DNA of 64,000 nucleotides from Halovenus sp037080055 (GTDB lineage: Archaea > Halobacteriota > Halobacteria > Halobacteriales > Haloarculaceae), in the NCBI RefSeq assembly GCF_037080055.1, contig NZ_JBAOJI010000001.1, positions 496,001-560,000 of the forward strand. Direction: 5' to 3'. A model generated the notes under the pieces. It did not search any database and was not told the DNA's origin. It saw only the letters and a program-made list of their open reading frames with translations. Positions 26,361-34,977 of the stretch are shown piece after piece (position 1 is the stretch's first letter; every line of letters begins with the position of its first letter). A program made the translations under genes and the position numbers.

Positions 26361-27371
26361 TTACGGCAAAACGGCGTCCAGAACGGCATCAGCCCCGTCT
26401 CTGACGGGATCAGTCACTGGAACACCGAGTGCCTGTCCGTATCGGTCGAGCTGTTCGTCCGCCCCGTTCCTCTCGAAGTCGGCGGTGTTGAGCAGTCCGG
26501 CGTCAACGGTCGCGCCCGAAACCGGGCCGGCCATCGATTCGTACAGCTCTGCGTAGGCCGCCGGATCCGGAAGCTCGAAGGACTCGTAGCCGCCGACGCG
26601 CTGCTGGCCTGCCACGTGACAGAAGACGAGCGAATCCGGCTGCGCGCCGTGGAGGATCGCTGCCGTCACGCCCGAGTACGCCGGGTGGACGAGCGCCCCC
26701 TGCCCCTCGACGAACAGCACGTCGTGATCGCCAGCCTGCTCGACGAGTCGCTCGGTCGCGCCGGCGGCAAAATCGGAGATGACACGGTCGATGGCGATAC
26801 CCCATCCCGAGATCATGATGCCAGTCTGGCCCGTCGGGATGACTTCGGCGTCGATGCCGCGCTCGCGAGCCGCCTCGCGGAGTTCGTAGCTGGCGGTCAT
26901 CTTCCCCGACGAGCAATCCGTCCCGACGGTGAGCACGACGTGGGCGTCGACCTCGCCCGCCGTGCCGGCGGCGACGGTCAGATCGTCCGGCGGTCGGCGT
27001 ATATCACGGATCTCCGCGCCGTGTTCCGCGGCGAGACGCTGGAACTGTTCGTCGTCGCCGAGGACGTAGTGCAGTCCGGAGACGACATCACAGCCGCGTT
27101 CTAGCGCGGCCACCACGTCGGGCCGCCACGACTGCTCGAACCCGCCACCGATGGGTGCGATGCCGATCAGGAGGGCATCACAGTCGGGGACGTCGTCCAT
27201 GCCGGCAACGATAGGGGCGTCCTGCACGTCGGGAAGGTGACCGTGGACGCGCTGGCCCGCATGCTCGCGGTCGAGGACAGCCACGACGTCGTGATCGCCG
27301 TATCTGAGGACACCGACGGCTGTTTTGGCGTCGTCAGGGAACCGCTCGTGAGCGAGGATGGCGATCCGCAT
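26361..27371 (-). CDS. DUF1611 protein, DgcN-like
   Basis: The 336-residue protein begins MRIAILAHERFP, has an N-terminal Rossmann-like part and a C-terminal P-loop-like GTDCSSGKMT (near residue 155) with the FVEGQGALVHPAYSGVT motif, characteristic of DUF1611. Relatives called DgcN acetylate D-glutamate in a D-amino-acid pathway with DgcA; no dgcA gene is near. I rejected an ATG 48 bp upstream, which is made by the edge of the palindromic element. Confidence 0.82.
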   Translation of the reverse strand: MRIAILAHERFPDDAKTAVGVLRYGDHDVVAVLDREHAGQRVHGHLPDVQDAPIVAGMDDVPDCDALLIGIAPIGGGFEQSWRPDVVAALERGCDVVSGLHYVLGDDEQFQRLAAEHGAEIRDIRRPPDDLTVAAGTAGEVDAHVVLTVGTDCSSGKMTASYELREAARERGIDAEVIPTGQTGIMISGWGIAIDRVISDFAAGATERLVEQAGDHDVLFVEGQGALVHPAYSGVTAAILHGAQPDSLVFCHVAGQQRVGGYESFELPDPAAYAELYESMAGPVSGATVDAGLLNTADFERNGADEQLDRYGQALGVPVTDPVRDGADAVLDAVLP

Positions 27372-27418
27372 ATCTGTACACGCGAGAGCATCACCTGTAA
27401 ATCTGACTTCCCGGCTCA

Positions 27419-27494
27419 TACTGCCGGCTGTAAAACTCTACAAAATTCAGCCACCGAGGTGGCCGATATTTTTACGAATTTACAGCCGGCAGTA
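27419..27494. mobile_element. 76-bp palindromic element, copy 2
   Basis: The outer arms form a perfect 17-bp inverted repeat (ATACTGCCGGCTGTAAA at the left, one flanking base included). Compared with copy 1, GGTGGC has become GCCGGC on one arm with matching changes on the other. An inner stem GCCAC/GTGGC surrounds loop CGAG. The shared core ATTTTTACGAATTTACAGCC is in the plus orientation. TCA at both 27416-27418 and 27495-27497 is TGA on the minus strand, and 27495-27497 is the stop of the Vms1-like gene. The element lies inverted relative to that gene compared with copies 1 and 3. Confidence 0.7.
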
Positions 27495-28388
27495 TCAAAG
27501 CACGCGAAGTTGGACCCGCCAGAACTGCTCGGCGGCGTCTCCGAGCGCCTCCTCCGGTGAGCCGGTCGCGTCGACCGCACTCGTCACCGTGGCGAGATCT
27601 GAGACCTCGCCGAGGACGGAGCGCTCGCCGACGAGGTACAGCCGGTCGGCCTCGCGTTCTTCCAGGGCGGCCCGGCAGCGGTCAAGGTGGTCGTCGATCT
27701 GTTCGTCACGTAGGCGCTCGAAGCGACTCTGGGAGAACCCACCTTTGGAGTGTTGGCTCTTGAGGGCGCTGTCGAAGCCGTGGAATCCGACGCGCTCGTC
27801 GCCTTCGTAGGTGCCCATCGCGAACAGATCCGATCGAACCAGCGCGAGCGTGTATCGGCCGCGCGGCCGGAACCACTCACGGTCGATCCGGAAGCCGTCG
27901 CTCCACTCGGCGAACGGCTCCGGACTGACTGGGGGCCGCAGGCAGGCCTCGATCAGCCCCGCATCGTCGGCGACGACGAGACACGGCGCTGCCCGGGAGA
28001 CGAGTGCGGCTCGTTCACCGACGGCCTCGCGAATCTTGTCGGGCAGGTCGTGTTCGTCGGATATGTACGCGGTCAGTGCGCCCTCCGGCTCGGTTTCGAC
28101 GGAATCCAGCCGGTCGAGCACTTCCACCAGCCGGCGGCCCCGAAGCGTCTCCTCGCGGCGGAACTGCTGGGAGCGGTCCGCGTCGTCGAGTCGCTCGACG
28201 CGGTCTTCGAGTTCTTCGACGCGGTCTTCGAGCTTGTTTGCGCGTCGCTGGGCCTGCTGGCGGTCGGTGACGGCATCGGCACGGCGCTGTTGCTCGGCGT
28301 CGAGTTGGGCCTGGAGGCTCTCGCGGTCGGCTTCCAGTTCCTCGATGCGCTCTTTGAGTTCGGTCCGGCCGAGCAGGTCATCGAGCAT
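27495..28388 (-). CDS. Vms1/ANKZF1-type (VLRF1) peptidyl-tRNA hydrolase-like protein
   Basis: The 297-residue protein has an N-terminal coiled coil (about 7-75) and a release-factor-like domain with the family's signature GGFSQSRFERLRDEQ (near residue 205), where the Gln is equivalent to the catalytic Gln of Vms1/ANKZF1. Eukaryotic Vms1 frees nascent chains from stalled 60S-peptidyl-tRNA. The archaeal form should act in ribosome rescue. I chose MLDDLLGRTELK because longer starts add Arg/Cys-rich non-protein sequence. Confidence 0.82.
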   Translation of the reverse strand: MLDDLLGRTELKERIEELEADRESLQAQLDAEQQRRADAVTDRQQAQRRANKLEDRVEELEDRVERLDDADRSQQFRREETLRGRRLVEVLDRLDSVETEPEGALTAYISDEHDLPDKIREAVGERAALVSRAAPCLVVADDAGLIEACLRPPVSPEPFAEWSDGFRIDREWFRPRGRYTLALVRSDLFAMGTYEGDERVGFHGFDSALKSQHSKGGFSQSRFERLRDEQIDDHLDRCRAALEEREADRLYLVGERSVLGEVSDLATVTSAVDATGSPEEALGDAAEQFWRVQLRVL

Positions 28389-28446
28389 CGTCAGACCGGT
28401 CGGCAGGCAGCTATTAAAATCCGATGGCCCACGGCGACCGGTCGTG

Positions 28447-28797
28447 CTACTGACCCGCCGTCCCGCCGGACAGTCCCAGCAACTGGGCGGCCCTGTCGGC
28501 TTTGGCGAGCAACACCTCCTGCAGTGTCGGCGGGTTCCGCAGTTCAGTCTCGGAGAGAACCGACTCGGGGACAGAGAGTGTATCCGCTGGCACCCCCTCG
28601 TCGCCATGGACGGCCAGATGTTGCGAGCCGAGTTTCATCACAAGCGGCCGGTCGAGGCGGTCGATCCCCTCGCCGTCGGCGTACAACTGTTCGTTGACCC
28701 GCTCGTGTTGGGCCTGACACATCTGGGCGTGCGCTTCCGTAGTTGGTTCGACGTACAGTCGTCCGAGGTAGTATCCATCCGAGAACTGTTCGAACAT
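28447..28797 (-). CDS. DUF5802-like haloarchaeal protein
   Basis: The 116-residue protein (MFEQFSDGYYLGRLYVEP) matches the haloarchaeal family I recall as DUF5802, of unknown function. It has a conserved QHERVNEQLYADGEGI and LPVMKLGSQHLAVHGDEG-like centre. GATATAAACG lies about 50 bp before the ATG, a possible TATA box with a short leader. It is 58 bp upstream of the Vms1-like gene, possibly the same unit. Confidence 0.75.
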   Translation of the reverse strand: MFEQFSDGYYLGRLYVEPTTEAHAQMCQAQHERVNEQLYADGEGIDRLDRPLVMKLGSQHLAVHGDEGVPADTLSVPESVLSETELRNPPTLQEVLLAKADRAAQLLGLSGGTAGQ

Positions 28798-29068
28798 GCT
28801 ATTCGTTTCCGTGTTAACGACTGTCACAGATAAGCAGTTTGGCGAGCGTTTATATCGAACGGCAATCAAGGCTGTCGATCGAAGTGCGAACGGCTGTGTC
28901 CAGCGGACAGATCTGCGGCCACGGTTCGGAGTGTACGCCAACAGCGAGTACCGACGCAGATCCAATTATAAACGCTATTGGACAGTATAATCCGGTTTAA
29001 ATGCGGAGTAAACGGCCCGAACGAATATCCGGTTTTATGTGGAAACGGGCATAAGCAGAGAGTACGAG

Positions 29069-29992
29069 ATGAGACACCGCCAGATCACAGCCCTCGGGCT
29101 CTTAGTCGTGCTCGGTGTGGCTGTTGTGGTTCCGGCTGTTGCCCTGACAGATCTCGGGACAGCGACGAGCGTTCAGAACGATACTGCGGACAACGAGACC
29201 GAATCGCCCGGCCTCGGCGCGCAGATGAGTTCGTTCGCCCAGGCCACCGCCGCCGACGCTGACAGCGGAATCGACCGCGGGCTATGGGGAGTGCAGGCGA
29301 ACGAGACGACCGGCGACAACGAGACTGCCGAGTTGATCGACGAGCGAGCGACAGAACTCGAAAACCGGTTAGCTGCCCTCCAGAACCGGACCGAGCGCCT
29401 CGAACAGAACCGTGAGAATCTCACGGAGGCGGCGTACACCGCTCGTGCGAGTGCGCTGCGCTCACAGATCACAAACGTGCGCTCGTCGATCGATCAGGCC
29501 AACCAGACGGCCGCCAGTCGCGGTGTCGATACCGAACAACTCGACCGACTCCGGAACAACGCGGCGAACATGACCGGACCAGAGGTCTCTGCGATTGCAC
29601 GAAACATTACAGACGCCCCGCGCGGCCCGCCCGACGGAGTTCCCGGTCGCGGCGGCCCGGGTGAGAGCAACGCCGGCCCCGGACAGGCCGGTGACCGCGG
29701 ACCGTCAACTCCCAGCGGAGACGCACCTGGAAACGGGCCGGGAGAGACCGACACCACCGGCAACGGATCCGCCGACCCGGGAAATCCAGGTGAGGGCGAC
29801 GCTGGACCCGGCAACGAGACGGCCGGAGATGGCGGTACTCCGGACGGAACAAACGGCGGAGGGTCGGGAAACGATACAGGTGGCCCGGATAGCTCGCCGA
29901 ACAACAGCAACGACAGTGGAACAGGCTCTGCGGACGACAGAACCGACAACTCGCCCGGCAACGGCGGCCCGCCGAGCGGAGCTGGCCGGTAA
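29069..29992 (+). CDS. Secreted low-complexity protein (Asn/Gly/Asp/Pro-rich)
   Basis: The 307-residue protein starts with a Sec-type signal (ALGLLVVLGVAVVVPAVALT). A coiled, Glu/Arg/Asn-rich region (about 95-185) with many N-x-[ST] sites is followed by a long C-terminal GGPGNG, PDGTNGGGSG-type disordered tail. N-glycosylation and surface display are likely. GGTTTTATG about 30 bp upstream is the TATA-like box. The next gene encodes an ArsR-type regulator on the same strand, and control by it is possible. Confidence 0.7.
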   Translation: MRHRQITALGLLVVLGVAVVVPAVALTDLGTATSVQNDTADNETESPGLGAQMSSFAQATAADADSGIDRGLWGVQANETTGDNETAELIDERATELENRLAALQNRTERLEQNRENLTEAAYTARASALRSQITNVRSSIDQANQTAASRGVDTEQLDRLRNNAANMTGPEVSAIARNITDAPRGPPDGVPGRGGPGESNAGPGQAGDRGPSTPSGDAPGNGPGETDTTGNGSADPGNPGEGDAGPGNETAGDGGTPDGTNGGGSGNDTGGPDSSPNNSNDSGTGSADDRTDNSPGNGGPPSGAGR

Positions 29993-30005
29993 TTGCAGGC
30001 ACAGA

Positions 30006-30013
30006 TTTTAATA
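30006..30013 (+). promoter_or_regulatory. TATA-like box of the ArsR-type gene
   Basis: TTTTAATA is centred about 27 bp before the ATG, the spacing of haloarchaeal leaderless promoters, which supports that start. A separate promoter also implies that this gene need not depend on readthrough from the secreted-protein gene. Confidence 0.6.
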
Positions 30014-30036
30014 GGAGAGGTACTTACGTCGGGTGA

Positions 30037-30732
30037 ATGGACTCCGGCGAGTTTCTGGATATTCTCGGAAATGCGAACCGGCGCCGCATTCTCCAGTTGC
30101 TCGCGGAGCGGCCCTGTTACGTGACAGAGATCAGTGATTTTCTAGGCGTCAGCCCGAAAGCGGTGATCGACCATCTCGAAAAACTGGAAGCGGCCGGACT
30201 GGTCGAGAGCCGGACCGACAGCAAACGTCGCAAGTACTTTTCGATTGCGCGACACGTCCGGCTGGAAGTGACCGTCTCACCGTACGAGTTCGGGACGAAA
30301 AGCGCCTATCCGGCCAGTTCGCGGCTCGATATCACCTCCTGCCGGCAGTTGAGTATCGATCTGGAGCACGACCCCGAGGCGACGGATTCGAGCGTCACCG
30401 CCTCGGAGATCGAACCCGACGATGTCGTCTCGCTGACCGAGGCACTCAACGATGTCGAGCAGCTAGAAAACGAACTCTCGCTGGCCCAGCGGTGGGCACA
30501 GGGGAAACTGACGGAACTGCGCGAACATCTCGAATCGGTGCTCGACGACGAGCAGAGCCGGTTGCTCGCGGATCTGTTGCTCGCACTCGCAGATGGGCCC
30601 AGCGACCTCGACGCACTCGCTCGGTCGGTCGGAGCCCCGCCGGCTGTGGTCGACGAACTCCTCGAGAAACTGGTCGACGACGGCATCATCGAAGAAGACG
30701 ACGGGACGTACAGCCTCGTCGAGGACAATTAA
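30037..30732 (+). CDS. ArsR-family transcriptional regulator, long form
   Basis: The 231-residue protein has an N-terminal winged helix (ILGNANRRRILQLLAERPCYVTEI, then VSPKAVIDHLEKLEAAGLV). The wing is SRTDSKRRKYFSI. The C-terminal half contains a coiled coil (about 140-175) and a second helix-turn-helix-like segment (DLDALARSVGAPPAVVDELLEKL), so it may have two DNA-contacting parts. Likely target: its own or the upstream secreted-protein gene. It overlaps the next, convergent gene by 4 bp. Confidence 0.82.
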   Translation: MDSGEFLDILGNANRRRILQLLAERPCYVTEISDFLGVSPKAVIDHLEKLEAAGLVESRTDSKRRKYFSIARHVRLEVTVSPYEFGTKSAYPASSRLDITSCRQLSIDLEHDPEATDSSVTASEIEPDDVVSLTEALNDVEQLENELSLAQRWAQGKLTELREHLESVLDDEQSRLLADLLLALADGPSDLDALARSVGAPPAVVDELLEKLVDDGIIEEDDGTYSLVEDN

Positions 30733-31214
30733 TCCAGATCGGTGGTCAGGCCCGCCCGGAGATCCCGACCGAAGTAGTGACCGACGACGCCAGCGACTGC
30801 GCCGGCGAGGATGGCGAATCCGACGAGTGTCGCTCCCGACGCGACGAGCGCGACGATCAGGTTGCCCAGAAGCGTCGCGCCGCCGCCGACGGCCGCGCCG
30901 GCCAGTGCCATCTCGACGTACCGGCGGGTGTCGGAACCGAGTCCGTAGGCGAAGCCGCCGGCGGCGATTCCGAGAACGGTGCCGGCGACCGAGAGGAAGG
31001 GAACGAAGCTAAACACGACCACGCCGACGACCGAGGCGACCAGCGCAGTCGCGAGCGAGCGCTTGGTTGCAATCGAGCCGAGTCGTGACCGAACGACGCC
31101 GCTGTCGGTGGTCTCGGATTCGCGCTCAGCCTCGCGGTCCGGACCGGCCGATCCGTCGAGGGCGTCGACGTCGACGGTCACGTCCCGGTCGATCTGGGAC
31201 TCGCGTTCCCGCAT
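30729..31214 (-). CDS. DUF456-like integral membrane protein, 161 aa
   Basis: The N-terminal 45 residues are charged and cytoplasmic. After that come three to four Gly/Ala-rich hydrophobic segments with the glycine-zipper patterns VLGIAAGGFAYGLG and AILAGAVAGVVGHYFG. It resembles DUF456-type small membrane proteins. Function unknown. An internal ATG nine codons downstream of the longest frame was chosen because it begins the charged tail. Confidence 0.65.
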   Translation of the reverse strand: MRERESQIDRDVTVDVDALDGSAGPDREAERESETTDSGVVRSRLGSIATKRSLATALVASVVGVVVFSFVPFLSVAGTVLGIAAGGFAYGLGSDTRRYVEMALAGAAVGGGATLLGNLIVALVASGATLVGFAILAGAVAGVVGHYFGRDLRAGLTTDLD

Positions 31215-31273
31215 ACCATAGCATTGTTCGGCCAGCAACATTTCCCTTGTGTTCGGTTGCTGGCCGAGAAACG

Positions 31274-31534
31274 TTACGACTCCCAGATCGTCGTCACGAC
31301 CGCGTCGTCGGTTTCGATGGTCTCGTACTCGTAGCCGCGGTCGTCGAGTTTCGGGAAGAGAAACTGCGGGACGCGGTCGTTGTACTGGACGAGCACGCCG
31401 CCGTCCATCTCGACCAGCGTTTCCAGGGTCTGTTTGAGTGGCTCTGGCGGGCCCAGTTCTCGAACGTCCAGCCGTTCGACCGGTGTCCCCGTCGGTGCGC
31501 CAGTCCGATCGATTGCACGGTCTTCAGTGAGCAT
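31274..31534 (-). CDS. DUF2249 protein
   Basis: The 86-residue protein has the DUF2249 layout LDVRELGPPEPLKQTLETL with a C-terminal beta strand set (VPQFLFPKLDDRGYEYE). Members occur with denitrification and nitric-oxide genes and are SirA/TusA-like in fold. It lies 72 bp downstream of the oxidase-fold membrane gene on the same strand. Confidence 0.8.
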   Translation of the reverse strand: MLTEDRAIDRTGAPTGTPVERLDVRELGPPEPLKQTLETLVEMDGGVLVQYNDRVPQFLFPKLDDRGYEYETIETDDAVVTTIWES

Positions 31535-31606
31535 ATCGCTGGTTTCGAATCTCGGACACACCAGTACTCCGCCGAAGATGTTCGGGGTTGGTCGATCATT
31601 TGCCCA

Positions 31607-32971
31607 TCACTCCTGATCGACAGCAGGCGAGGGGTCGGCCTCGCCGCGCTCGTGGTCGCCGGGGACACCCAGAATCCCGACGAGGGTGTGTGGGCTGTGT
31701 CGGCGGACGACCAGCAGCATGTTTGCGGTGAAGATGGACGCGCCGAGAATCACCAGCGCACCGCCGGCCGCCAGCAGTAGCGTCGGCCCGTCGAAGTAGA
31801 CGCCGGCGAAGACGCCGAGTAAGCCGCCGAACAGACAGCCAAAGTCCGCAACAGCGAGGCGGTCGCTGTAGAGGTCGTCGATCATCGGTACCGGCTCGTA
31901 GCCGAGCAGGTCGCTGTAGCGGTGGACCCAGATGATGAAGGGGACAATATGATACAGCGTCCCGAGGACGACGAAGCCGATGACGCCGAAGGCGAGCAGG
32001 TGGACCGCCCCGGGCGCGGCGAGCAGGCTGTCTGCCGCCAACGGATCGACGAGCCACGCTCGCGCGGTCAGCACTCCCCACGCACCGATCATCACGACGA
32101 CGACGGTATACCGTGAGAGCATCGGCGTCCAGTCGACCTGCGTCTCTAACAGTTTGCGGGCGACGATGACGCCGACCGCGAGAATCCCGGCGACGACAAC
32201 CAGCCCACCGACGCGGGCGAGGGTAGCGATTTCGAGCAGTCGACCGGCCGCGAGGGCGGCGACGCCGGCCGGGTAGACCGCTGACTCGAAGCGCTGGAGG
32301 AGTCGATCGCTGCGGTGGAGATCAGTCTGGGTGAACATCGTCACCAGTTGGTAGAGCGCGCCGACGACCGTCGTCATCACCGCCCCGAACACCGCGAGCG
32401 TCGCGTGACCCTGGACGACCGCCAGTCGATTGAATCCCCACTCGAACAGCATCCCGGTCGTGAAGTCGATGGCGAGCAGCAGGCCGAGTCCCGTGGCGAG
32501 GAGGAAAAAAACGAGCGCCAGCGCGAAGTGGGCCTCGGTGATGTCGAACTCCCTGAGCGGGGGAAGTGTCCGCAAGATGTTGTAGACGAAGATCCAGAAG
32601 CCGACGAGCATCACGCTGCCCGCGACTGCGAGCAGTGTGAAATTCATCGTCAGCAGTCCCGCGACGAATCCGGCGAGTCCGCCTGCGACGAGCCAGAGCT
32701 GGGCGGCCGCGAGTCGCCGGGAGTGCAGCGAGACGGCCGACCAGACAGGGACGAACTGGGCCATCGCCCCCATGATCGTGATGCAGATCCAGCCGGCCAA
32801 AAGGACGTGCAGGTGGGCGAGTCGGACGAATCCGGACAGCCAGCCCATCGCCGTCGCCAGCCCGAGAGCCACGCCTGCAAGCAGAAAGACCAGAGCGACG
32901 ACGAAATGCCGCAACGGCAGCGTCATCGGTGGCTGTTTGTCCGTCTCCAGTCCCGATGGAATTGCGCTCAT
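31607..32971 (-). CDS. Heme-copper-oxidase subunit I-like 12-TM protein
   Basis: The 454-residue protein is almost entirely hydrophobic with about twelve helices. Histidines in RLAHLHVLLAGW and VVQGHATLAVFG resemble heme-ligand helices of subunit I, but the adjacent His-His pair of the CuB site is not seen, so this is likely a relative such as the NnrS-like or accessory group, not a working oxidase. Next to a DUF2249 gene it may serve nitric-oxide or denitrification metabolism. No partner subunit is adjacent. Confidence 0.7.
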   Translation of the reverse strand: MSAIPSGLETDKQPPMTLPLRHFVVALVFLLAGVALGLATAMGWLSGFVRLAHLHVLLAGWICITIMGAMAQFVPVWSAVSLHSRRLAAAQLWLVAGGLAGFVAGLLTMNFTLLAVAGSVMLVGFWIFVYNILRTLPPLREFDITEAHFALALVFFLLATGLGLLLAIDFTTGMLFEWGFNRLAVVQGHATLAVFGAVMTTVVGALYQLVTMFTQTDLHRSDRLLQRFESAVYPAGVAALAAGRLLEIATLARVGGLVVVAGILAVGVIVARKLLETQVDWTPMLSRYTVVVVMIGAWGVLTARAWLVDPLAADSLLAAPGAVHLLAFGVIGFVVLGTLYHIVPFIIWVHRYSDLLGYEPVPMIDDLYSDRLAVADFGCLFGGLLGVFAGVYFDGPTLLLAAGGALVILGASIFTANMLLVVRRHSPHTLVGILGVPGDHERGEADPSPAVDQE

Positions 32972-33040
32972 ACCAGCGGATACGGCTCTGCAATCCCTCC
33001 GCCTGATGCCGAAGATGTTCGGAAAAAGCGCGCGGCGGCG

Positions 33041-34081
33041 TCAGTTCTGGGTGCGAGTCGGCGCGAGCGAGTCGTCCAGTCCCATCGCCTCGTCAGTCGT
33101 CGCGACGCTCTCGGACTGGGATTTCGTGCCCAGCACCGCCCGGATCGCGTCGACATTTTCGGGGACAACGTCGGATTCTTGGTGGATGGCCTGGAAGAGA
33201 TAGAGATCGTTGCCTTCGACGGTAATCGATTCGCCCCAGATGCAGTTCTCCCAGATGTCCGCCCGCGGCCGACCGGCATCCTGTGCGAGTTCCTTGATGG
33301 CACCCGCGCCGTCGAGACCGAGCCACTCGGGGATGACGAACGTGCGGCGCTGGTCGTCGAGCAGTTCGCGGACCTCCTCGGCGTCTGGTTCGCTCTCCAG
33401 GGAGACGTTGATGCTGTGGGTGTGCATCAGCGTCGCCGGCACCTTCAGCCCGAGCGTGTCGATAGCGAGGTCGGGGAAGATGGTGTTCACGTCCGGGCCG
33501 TGATGGGAGGGGAGTTCGAGCGGGTTCGGCAGGATGTCGTTGATCGGACCGCGGCCGCTCTGTGCGGGGTCGCCGCCCCGGCGGACCAGCGTGGCGCGGA
33601 CCTTCTCGATACCATACTCCTCCTGCAGCGGCGCGACCAGTCGCGAGAGGCCGGTCGTGTTACAGGAGACGACGCGAACGAGATCCATCCCCTCGACGGT
33701 GTCGAAATTCGAGCGGGCGTTGAAACTTCCGTCGACCACTTCGGCGTCTTCCCCGCCCTGCAGGAGCGCGGGCGTGTCGTACTCCTCGTACATCTCGGCG
33801 TTGTCGGCCCCGATGCCGGAGGGACAGGCGTCGACGACGATATCGCTCTGTTCGACCAGTTCCTCGACATCCCCCGCGAGGTCGATGCCGGCCTCGGCGA
33901 AGCGCGGTTTGCGCTCTTCGACGGCCGCGTAGAGGTCGAATCCTTTCTCGACGGCACTGGTGGCCTCGAAGTTCGGTCGGGTCTTCGCGACGCCGACGAC
34001 TTCCATGTCCGGCTGTTTGCGGACGGCGTCGGCGACCCGTTTTCCGATTGTTCCGTATCCGTTGATTCCGACGTGGATCAT
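33041..34081 (-). CDS. gap: Type II glyceraldehyde-3-phosphate dehydrogenase
   Basis: The 346-residue archaeal-type GAPDH starts MIHVGINGYGTIGKRVADAV with a Rossmann NAD(P) motif and carries the catalytic Cys in VVSCNTTGLSRL (near residue 140), with the downstream His in HHGPD or THSINV. It catalyses the reversible phosphorylating step of glycolysis/gluconeogenesis. Archaeal type II enzymes often prefer NADP. The extended 34-378 frame was rejected because the archaeal start is MIHVG. Confidence 0.95.
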   Translation of the reverse strand: MIHVGINGYGTIGKRVADAVRKQPDMEVVGVAKTRPNFEATSAVEKGFDLYAAVEERKPRFAEAGIDLAGDVEELVEQSDIVVDACPSGIGADNAEMYEEYDTPALLQGGEDAEVVDGSFNARSNFDTVEGMDLVRVVSCNTTGLSRLVAPLQEEYGIEKVRATLVRRGGDPAQSGRGPINDILPNPLELPSHHGPDVNTIFPDLAIDTLGLKVPATLMHTHSINVSLESEPDAEEVRELLDDQRRTFVIPEWLGLDGAGAIKELAQDAGRPRADIWENCIWGESITVEGNDLYLFQAIHQESDVVPENVDAIRAVLGTKSQSESVATTDEAMGLDDSLAPTRTQN

Positions 34082-34122
34082 TGTGTGAAGGTGTGTACGG
34101 TCGGTGTATATCCCTTCCGGAG

Positions 34123-34863
34123 TCAGTTCTCGGGAACCCCCTCGCCACCGCGGCCCTCGCCGCCAGCGAATCGGTCTGCTCCCTCGTATGCGGTATCCAG
34201 CGAACGTGAGCCGTGCCAGCCCTCGATAGCCAGCCCCTCCTCGATCGAAGTGCCGAGTCCGTCGTAGACGGCTTGCCGATCCGACCGGACCGTCTCCTGT
34301 GGGAACTGCGCGATGACTTGTCCCATTTCTATCGCCCCTTCCAGCGGGTCGTCGACGATTCGGTTGACCAGCCCCCACTCCCGCGCCTCCTCGGCCTCGA
34401 CGGCACGACCGGTGAGGATCATCTCCAGGGCGCGGCCGAGACCGACGATCCGCGGGAGTCGCTGGGTACCGCCGTCAACGAGCGGGACGCCGAATCGGCG
34501 CTCGAAACAGCCGAGGGTGGCCGACTCGCTGGCCACCCGGAGATCACACCACAGCGCCATCTCCAGTCCGCCCGCGATGCAGTGACCCTCGATCGCCGCG
34601 ATTGTCGGCTTGGACACCTCTCGGCGGGTGAATCCCAGCCAGCCCTCCGGTGTGTCTTCGAGATCCATCGCTTTGAGATCCGCCCCCGCAGAGAAGGTCC
34701 CGTTCGCGCCATGCAGGACGCCAACGAGCGCATTATCGTCCGCCTCGAAGCGATTCCAGGCGTCGCCGAGTTCGCTTGCAGTCTCGTTGTCGATTGCGTT
34801 CTGTCGGTCCGGTCGATCGATCGTGATGGTTGCGACCGGCCCCTCACGGTCGTAGCTGACCAT
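34123..34863 (-). CDS. Enoyl-CoA hydratase/isomerase family protein
   Basis: The 246-residue crotonase-fold protein has an oxyanion-hole region with TFSAGADLKAMD and the second HCIAGGLEMALWCDLRVA motif. Family members hydrate enoyl-CoA in beta-oxidation or do related CoA-ester chemistry; the substrate is not defined. It lies 41 bp upstream of gap on the same strand. The annotated start begins MVSYDREGPV. Confidence 0.9.
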   Translation of the reverse strand: MVSYDREGPVATITIDRPDRQNAIDNETASELGDAWNRFEADDNALVGVLHGANGTFSAGADLKAMDLEDTPEGWLGFTRREVSKPTIAAIEGHCIAGGLEMALWCDLRVASESATLGCFERRFGVPLVDGGTQRLPRIVGLGRALEMILTGRAVEAEEAREWGLVNRIVDDPLEGAIEMGQVIAQFPQETVRSDRQAVYDGLGTSIEEGLAIEGWHGSRSLDTAYEGADRFAGGEGRGGEGVPEN

Positions 34864-34977
34864 GGCTCTGTGCTCGGAGCAGGAGTGCAAAAAACTGGCC
34901 CTGTGGCCCCCAGACGGGGTTTCTGTCGGCGAAACGCCGCAGAGTGATTATCCGGGACGGTCGGAAAAAGAGGACAC

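Noticed and set aside
27372..27419. Upstream ATG extension of the DUF1611 gene
   Set aside because: This ATG is also produced by the edge of a palindromic element. MRIAILAHERFP matches the family start.
32315..34267. 650-codon plus-strand open frame
   Set aside because: It covers gap and the oxidase-like gene on the other strand, both of which are well supported.
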